64,000 bases of DNA from contig JAJHZJ010000399.1 in assembly GCA_023548195.1 (NCBI GenBank), forward strand, positions 9,332,600 to 9,396,599. The letters run 5' to 3'. The position numbers and the translations under genes were made by a program. The DNA is from Bettongia penicillata ogilbyi. Taxonomy: Eukaryota > Chordata > Mammalia > Diprotodontia > Potoroidae. This document shows, one piece after another, positions 57,590-64,000 of the stretch (positions within the stretch are counted from its first letter, which is position 1; each line of letters begins with the position of its first letter). Under the pieces are notes generated by a model. It was not told the DNA's origin, ran no database searches, and saw only the letters and a list, made by a program, of their open reading frames with translations.

Positions 57590-58780
57590 ATGGAGATAGA
57601 ATTAATTCCTTGTATAAAGCAGCCAAAAAATACCCCAAACAAAATGAGAGAATAACATGTGACATTAGGGAAATTACTTTTCTTGAGAATATTTTCTTCC
57701 ATATTGGGAAACCCTGATTCTTTTGTTTTAAGTTAACAAATATGAATATTTTAGGGAACCTTATGCATGCCATTCACTACTAAACTGGGATGCATTTTTA
57801 ATTTAATTAATAAGTACAAACACAGCCTGTGGACCTGCTCCAACCAAGAGACATTCAGTATGGAATGTTTAAAAAAAACTGGAAAGGTGCCTTTACCTAG
57901 CTTGAACAAGTTGACGTTAAGTATTTGTTTTAGTATTTCAAGGGCTTTTAGTTGACAGAGCCAGGGAGTTTTTCCAGATCATGTACCTTTACACATGCAA
58001 GCACTTATTGAAAGAAGTCAATATTTTCCTTTCATGAAAATCCTCTGCAGGCAAGAATGTTGGGCAGATTTTCATTTGTGTTCTGTTTCTTCCTGAAGTG
58101 AAATTAGGATGCCCTCCCAATTAAAATCAGCATTCAGTATCTTTCCTTTGCTTTATCCAGGTTATAGTTCTATACTCTCACTTTCTAGTGCCCTGATAAT
58201 AAACATCTTTAGGAAATATGCTTGGAATGGAATTTTTTTTTGACTCTGAAAGAGACTTCTGACCAGGCAACTCCATACCAAGAACTCTTTCTCCTTCTTC
58301 CATTTAAAAATCAGGTAATGATTCATGGTGCTCAGCCCAGACAAAAGCCCCATGAAAGCTTTCCATCTGCCTGGGAAGCAGCTAAACTCTCAGTCCCACT
58401 TTCCCAACTGCCATAGGGGACTGGGACCTACTGAGAGGAGGCCAGCAGAGAACACTGACGAGGAAATAGTTGTGTCTAGTGGAGCAGAGAAAACATCTTG
58501 TACTTTCTTACAAGACCCAAGTTTCTTCATTTGGCTTTTCTGTGGTATAAAGATCAGTTTATTTTTCTCTAGCTAATTTTTTTTTTGGTCTGGCTGCTTA
58601 GCAAACTGATAAGAGAGTCAAGGGATTTCTGTTTTTAAAAACTAGCTTCATTCTTTCTAATTCCTGGGTCAGCATGTAGCTGTGGTCTGGCACAACTGAC
58701 TGTTCTGGAACAGTCTGTGGGGGTGGGGAGAAGAAAACCTATACCAATGAGTAGATGTATCATATAAAAAGTACATGTAG
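57590..58780. other. Intronic unique sequence
   Basis: No gene or repeat recognised. Confidence 0.5.
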
Positions 58781-59611
58781 TCACACCTATCAGATTGGCC
58801 AACATGACAAAATAAGAAAATGATAAATGTTGAAGATGTGGGAGAGTTGGAACACTAATTCATTGTTGGTGGAGTTGTAAGTTAATAGCAACCATTCTGG
58901 AGAACAATTTGGAACTATGCCCAAAGGGCTATAAAAATGTGCATACCTTTTGACCTAGCAATAGCACTTCTAGGACTGTATCCCAAAGAGATCATAGAAA
59001 TGGGAAAAGGACTCACATGTACAAAAATATCCATAGCAGCTCTTTTTATGGTGGCTAAAAATTGGAAATTGAGGGGATAGCCATCAATTGGGGATTGGCT
59101 GCACAAGTTGTGGCATATGAATGTAATGGAATACTATTGTGCTATAGGAAATGATGAGCAGGTGGACTTCAGAAAAACCTGGAAAGACTTGTATGAACTG
59201 ATGCTGAGTGAGTAGAACTAGGATAACAGTAACAGCCAGAGTGAAATGACTGACTTTGATAAACTTAGCTCTTCTCAGCAATGCAAGGATCTAAAACAAT
59301 CTCAAAAGACTCAGGATGGAAAATGTTATCCACATCCAGAAAAAGAACTATAGAGTCCGAACGCAGGTCGAAGCAGACTATTTGCTTTCTCTCTCTCTTT
59401 TGTTTCTTCTTTCTCATGGTTCTTCCCATTAGTTCTAATTCTCTACAACATGACTTAGGTGAAAACATGTTTAATATGAATGTATAAGTGGAGACTATAT
59501 CACATTGCATGCCATCTTGGGGAGGGGGGGAGGAGAAGAAGGGAGAGAAAATTTAAAACTCAAAATCTTATGGAAGTGGATGTTGAAAACTACAAATAAA
59601 TTAATTGTACT
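58781..59611 (+). mobile_element. 5'-truncated L1 3' end
   Basis: About 830 bp covering the end of ORF2 and the 3' UTR: 'cctatcagattggccaacatgacaaa', 'tgtaatggaatactattgtgctataggaaatgatgagcaggtgg', 'agcaatgcaaggatctaaaacaatc', a G-rich tract, and 'gaaaactacaaataaatt'. Imperfect direct repeats (aaaaagtacatgtag / aaaaagacccatgtag) bracket it. Confidence 0.88.
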
Positions 59612-60082
59612 AAAAAGACCCATGTAGGAGCAGTTGAAGGTGGGGGAGGAATGATGAGTATAGCTCTTCTTTCAGAGGCCTTCAATCTAGTACCTATTCC
59701 TGGGTAGATACAAACCACTTCGGAGCCCTCCCCCTCCTTCAACTTAATTTCCTGTATCCCTGCCTTCTCTATCTTCCTTCACTTTCTCCTCAGACCCAAT
59801 TCTGCCTCTTTTATTCCCCTCAGCAATTTTGAAAGAGGCAAATGGTTCAGAAGAATATATCAGGGTCTGTGTGGAGGAAGTATAATGTTATTCCAGTTCT
59901 CCTCTCTCCCCCTAAGCCCCTAATCCCAAATTTAGAATAAGAATTCTGAGATTTAAAGCAAAAGGTAAAACCAAACCCAAAGGATGTGAAGAAATGTGCT
60001 GAATAAAGTATACGCAGCAGTTTTCCAAGCAGCTGACCAAGGGACCCTTTGAAGTTGAAGGCCCACATTTATAACTAAGTAC

Positions 60083-60218
60083 CGGCTGTCCATTGTTCAG
60101 AAGGTCCTCTTTGAAGCGAAGCTTCCTTTCAAGGTCCTGAATGACAGCATCCTTTGTGCCTTGAATCTCTTCATCAGAGGCTATCCTAGCAGTTCTGCCA
60201 GTCTTCTTTGGAAATCCC
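60083..60218 (-). CDS. PALLD: PALLD exon: linker upstream of Ig3 (GFPKK...NNGQP)
   Basis: A 136-nt exon. The acceptor AG is at 60,219-60,220 after a TGTCCTGC tract, and the donor GT is at 60,081-60,082 (gtactt). It enters with one base completing a split codon, then reads 45 codons starting GFPKKTGRTARIASDEEIQG and ending FKEDLLNNGQP. The middle is charged and helical-looking (DAVIQDLERKLRFKEDLL). In palladin this stretch follows the proline-rich region of the 90-kDa isoform. It is part of the segment between Ig2 and Ig3 where alpha-actinin binding has been mapped; assigning binding to this exon is my inference. The preceding exon is not in the window, since the next 3.8 kb upstream show no further coding match. 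Confidence 0.93.
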
Positions 60219-60224
60219 CTGCAG

Positions 60225-61260
60225 GACAAAGTACAATAGGATTTCTAAGGCAAGATAGTGTCTTATGGTGCCTATGGTTCTTTTAGTTCCAGTTCAAACA
60301 AAACGACAGAACATACAGCCCGACAGCTTGCCACTCTCATTCTTTTTCTCTGCTATATCTGTTCAAACAGTAATGGAAAGAATCATAAAAGGTATTGCTA
60401 TAGCTTGAGGAACCTGCTCTTAGAATGTCTATGGGCTGAAAAGTAGACATGTTTTTACAAAGGCAACATATTTCACTAGAAATAACTAAGGGCAAGGAAC
60501 AACTAGGACCTCAGTTTTAGGTTTTAGTCCTGTTATGGCCACTAAAGGCTATGACCATAATAAGTGATACTTTCATTTTACATAAACTGAAGCCCTAGAA
60601 TGTGAGGTCCATTTCTCTCCCTAGTGTTAAATATTCCCTCAAAACCACATGCTATTTCAGAGGCTCAGGAGATTTGGAACCTCACGAGGTGAAATTCCAG
60701 GAGAAAAGTGAATCCCTTCTCCTTTTCCTTGCCGCAATTAACATTATGAGGCTATGGAAGTAAGAAGTCAATGATGCTAGGTGTTTGGTATCTTATTTGG
60801 TCTAGGTCTCAAGCAAATTGCAGAACCTGTCTACCTGTGTACTGTGTCTTCATTTTCTCTACCTCACCCTTCTTCTGCTTGACTTGGGCTATAATGAGGA
60901 TCAGAGAGTAAGTGAGTGAAGTCCATGGTTCCTGAAACAGCCACAAGTCAAAGCTTAAGTTACAGAATAGAAAGCCCTGGTAGTAGAGAGACCTAGAAAT
61001 ATGAAAGCATACCATCCACAGCACCTGGTTTTGTGAGTATGTACAACAAAATTGATGGAACCCAGGTTGAACCTGTTGAAATGAGTATTAAAAAGTTGTA
61101 CAGCAGAATATTAGTTTCACCTCCCTGGTAAAACAAGAACATTCAGCAAACTTGAGTGGGAAGAATAAAATTAGGAATATGATACAGGTTCTATAATTCA
61201 ACCCCTTACCCATGCCACAATGTGCCCTGTCCCCAGATCAATCCATCAGTCAAGAAAAAC
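60225..61260. other. Intronic unique sequence upstream of the first visible exon
   Basis: No coding match and no recognisable promoter for an internal PALLD isoform was seen. Confidence 0.45.
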
Positions 61261-61264
61261 AAAC

Positions 61265-61400
61265 AAACCAACCACTTTTAAGGACCCGCCATGTTCCAGG
61301 ATCTGTGCTAGGCACTGACAATACAAAGAAAGGCAAAGACAATCCTTGCTGTCAAGGAGCTCACAGTTGAATGGAGAAGACAACATGCACATAGCTATGT
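61265..61400 (+). repeat. Old interspersed repeat
   Basis: It reads 'ccatgttccaggatctgtgctaggcactgacaatacaaagaaaggcaaagacaatccttgctgtcaaggagctcacag', matching the pattern at 57,105 and 41,345. Confidence 0.65.
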
Positions 61401-61545
61401 GCCAACAAAATTTATACAGAATAAGTTGGAGATAATGAACAAAAGGAAAGTCCGAGAATTAAGAGGGGTTGGGAAAGATTTCCTAGAGAGATGAGATTTT
61501 ATCAGAGATATGGTTGCTCCTTACTTCTAATCATTCTCTCAGGAT

Positions 61546-61605
61546 GTTAGGAGTTATAGTTGGTTCAGAGTATCTGTTAGGAGTTATAGTTGGTTCAGAG
61601 TATCT
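61546..61605. repeat. Exact 2 x 30-bp tandem duplication
   Basis: The unit starting GTTAGGAGTTATAG at 61,546-61,575 is repeated without change at 61,576-61,605. Confidence 0.97.
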
Positions 61606-62034
61606 TTCGGCTTTCTTTGAATTCTAGGATTAGCACTTAACAAAGATTCTTGCGATGACAGAGTTTCTTAGGCTTTTCTTTGCTGGAAAGCAAAGGTGGA
61701 GAGTTAAAGCTATCCTTGTGAGGAGTGGGAAATAGATTTTTAACTTCAGTAACTCAAGAAATTAAACTGAGTAATTTCAAATCTAGAAAACTCCAAAGAA
61801 CCAAAGTCATAAGGTAAACAGTTTTAAATTAGGATTTGGTAATAATGATCCATAAGACACTTCTTAGCTCTAAATCGATGTTCCTAGGATCTACATTCTC
61901 ATCATTACTCAAGAAACACTATATAACTATGAGAGTACAATTTTACAATGCTACACTTTACACTGAGGGCTATATACTCTTCTTATGTATAGAGGGAGGA
62001 GACAGATTATTTTCATGAGAATAAATCTAAATTG

Positions 62035-62800
62035 TTAGCCAACATGGAAGTATACCTCAAATCACCAATAAGAGAAACTGCAAATTAAAACAACTCTGAG
62101 GTTTCACTGTACCCCCATCAAATTGGCAAATATGACAAAAGATGAAATGCAGGGACTGTAGGAAGATTGGAATATGAATGCACTGTTGTTGGAGATGTGA
62201 ACTGGCCCTATCATTCTGGAAAACATAATAGAATCATAAGTGATTCAGGTATCACTACTAATCACACAACACTAGGGATGTCAAACATAAATAAATGTCT
62301 CATGTATTGAGAAATATTTTTTTGTAAAAGCAAAAACCCTGAAACAAAGTGTTTATCAATTGGGAAATGACTAGACAAATTTGAAGGTACTGATGTAATG
62401 GAATATTTTGTGTTAAAAGCAACAACTATGAAAATTCAGTGAAATTTAGGATTTGAATGAACTGATATGGAGAGAAATGGGCAGAACCAAGAGAACAATT
62501 TTCACAATGGCCCCACTACTGTAATAGAAAACTGCACTTACAGGACAATACTGATCAATGAACTCTGATCAATGAAACTGTCCATTTTGATTCTGGAGGC
62601 TCAACAATGAAACAAATCTTCCTTCTTTGGGCAGAGAGAGGTGGTGGACTACTGGGATAGTGCTCTTTCAGATATGGTAAATATGTAGGCTTGTTTTGCT
62701 TAACTATATACTCGTGTGGGGAAATAACAAGAATTCTCTCTGGCCAAAATATAGCATAAAAGCTGCCAGATACCCAGGATGAAAGCAAGAATCAAAAGAC
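62035..62800 (+). mobile_element. Old L1 3' end
   Basis: It reads 'ctgaggtttcactgtacccccatcaaattggcaaatatgacaaaagatg', 'gttggagatgtgaactgg', 'atggaatattttgtgttaaaag', 'aatgaactgatatggagagaaatgggcagaacc'. The same order as other L1 ends here, but strongly diverged. Confidence 0.75.
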
Positions 62801-62824
62801 AGGTGGGTGGGAATGAAATGACTT

Positions 62825-64000
62825 GACCTTATAAGCTTACATTTTATTGTGGCTTGAATTAATTTACATGCTAAGTCAGAAAATATTTAACCTCACATTA
62901 GATAGCTGGGTCTTTCAGACATAGAAAAGCTAAGACAATTTTAGCCAGGGAGCACTCTGCCTGGCTTTTGTTTATATGAATATGTTTTGGCTATGGCTAA
63001 AAAGTTATTTGTCTTCCAAAGCTAACAGAATGAAGCTGAGATGGTTCACAAGTGATGTTGAACTGATGAAGCTCAGAATCTGGCAGCAGGGTGGAACATT
63101 TAGAAAACAATGCCAAGTGAACTTAACACCAACCCAAGACTACAGGTAACCAGCAGAGCAGAATGTAGCTGAGTCTATGTGCCCAGCAGTACCAGGAGAT
63201 AAGCCAAGCAACATGCCCAATGGAAAAGCCTCACCAAATGGCAGCATGATAGTAACATCATGAGAAGATAGGGGTTATTGTGTAAGAGTTGTCCCTTCAT
63301 GTGTATCAGCTGGCTATTTGTATACTGTTTCTGTAACATATATGATCCCTGTTGCATGCCCAATGTTTCAGTGTGTGGGAGAGGGTGAACCACATTTCTA
63401 TGGTGAAATGTTCCACATTGCCTTTCCTTACTGTGCTTTTTCATTAATGCCTTTACTCTGACTTGTGTCCTCTGGCTAGTTACAGAAAAAGGACACATCA
63501 TTGGGGGCTCATTATAATTCAGAGTAGAAGTGGTTTCAACTCTGAAATTTGAATTGGTTATAGCTTTAAAATTGCAATATAGATTTTCAACAAAATAACA
63601 CTACATTTTGTATCTTCTTCTGAATCTGTGTACTTATAAAACTTGCTTTTATTTTCTTTTTAAATATAGTTATACATATACCTCCAGCATGTATATTCAG
63701 GTACTTGATAAATTTCTTGTTGAACAGAGATGAACTGGTTTATCTTCGCGGAAAAACATTAATTGTTTTAAGTACCCATCTTTTTTCCGCACAATGGCTG
63801 ACTCCTTTGAAAAATGTCATTGTTAAAACTCTTCCAAGTCCTTTTTCACCTTCAAGTAGAATATTTAGTCTTCTTGGATAGATAATTTTGGATTCATGAT
63901 GTCATGTATGCTTTTTAATTTATACACATTATATTTAATTTCTCCATTTATTCCCTGTCTCCTTGGAGAAATCTTCTACGATCTTGACTGATGATCTTTG
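62825..64000. other. Intronic sequence at the window edge
   Basis: No exon, promoter or clear repeat was recognised. The next upstream PALLD exon must lie beyond 64,000. Confidence 0.5.

Larger units (their letters stand above)
15375..60218 (-). other. PALLD: PALLD (palladin) gene, 3' portion: ten coding exons plus probable 3' UTR
   Basis: The minus strand carries ten exons that join in frame into about 504 residues ending at a stop (TAG at 16,950-16,952). I recognise the product as the C-terminal part of palladin, a cytoskeletal scaffold of stress fibres, focal adhesions and Z-discs with Ig (I-set) domains. Visible order: alpha-actinin-binding-region linker, Ig3, Ser/Arg linker, Ig4, Ig5, C-terminal tail. 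Exon sizes are 136, 99, 222, 150, 95, 133, 208, 166, 134 and 173 (coding) nt. All intron ends are GT/AG and all phases match. The myopalladin and myotilin paralogues are less likely, because linker and tail strings such as RSPRSPSGQPHVRR and YAALSDQGLDIKAAFQ match my recollection of palladin. The gene is open at its 5' end, beyond 64,000. No frameshift or internal stop was seen, so it looks functional. Confidence 0.95.

Noticed and set aside
61546..61605. Start of a CRISPR-like or satellite array
   Set aside because: Only two adjacent units with no spacers, in a vertebrate intron.

Overview
The window is vertebrate nuclear DNA, almost certainly from a marsupial. It holds the 3' portion of the palladin gene (PALLD) on the minus strand. 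Ten coding exons lie between 60,218 and 16,950. Each is flanked by AG/GT splice signals, and the reading frame runs through all of them to a stop. They encode about 504 C-terminal residues: the linker before Ig3, Ig3, a Ser/Arg-rich linker, Ig4, Ig5 and the conserved tail ending in LVESDDL. The 5' exons (N-terminal Ig domains, proline-rich region, promoters) lie beyond position 64,000. The marsupial assignment is inference. It rests on abundant tRNA-derived CORE-type SINEs of the kind common in opossum and other marsupials, on L1 3' ends of marsupial type, and on many CR1/L3 remnants. The species cannot be decided from the sequence.

Layout. 1-15,370 is the downstream flank of PALLD. It is packed with mobile elements: two retroviral LTRs of one family in inverted orientation (about 2,265-2,938 and 5,325-5,925), an unrelated LTR between them (about 4,621-5,040), SINEs, and a nested LINE stack (8,540-13,340). 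In that stack a 5'-inverted L1 sits inside an older L1 and itself carries a younger L1. 15,375-16,949 is the probable 3' UTR. 16,950-30,381 carries seven closely spaced exons. 30,382-60,218 has three large introns, among them a 9.8-kb intron containing a near-complete L1-type element of 2.9 kb. That element has a CpG-rich 5' region and an ORF1 but no ORF2 (a 'half-L1', HAL1-like), with perfect 13-bp target-site duplications. 60,219-64,000 is intron and further L1 debris.

The encoded segment of palladin organises actin. From established knowledge of the family, the segment before Ig3 lies where alpha-actinin binding has been mapped, Ig3 binds F-actin, and Ig4-Ig5 bind ezrin. The most unusual signals are four. 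First, an exact 44-bp copy of one exon's 3' splice site plus the start of that exon lies 1.4 kb downstream in the next intron and is followed by a GT donor-like sequence. Second, the HAL1-like element. Third, the nested, twin-primed LINE stack. Fourth, a perfect CTCF-core motif in an intron, with several weaker ones elsewhere. No previously undescribed multi-gene system was found. This is a single-gene locus with a rich transposon history.
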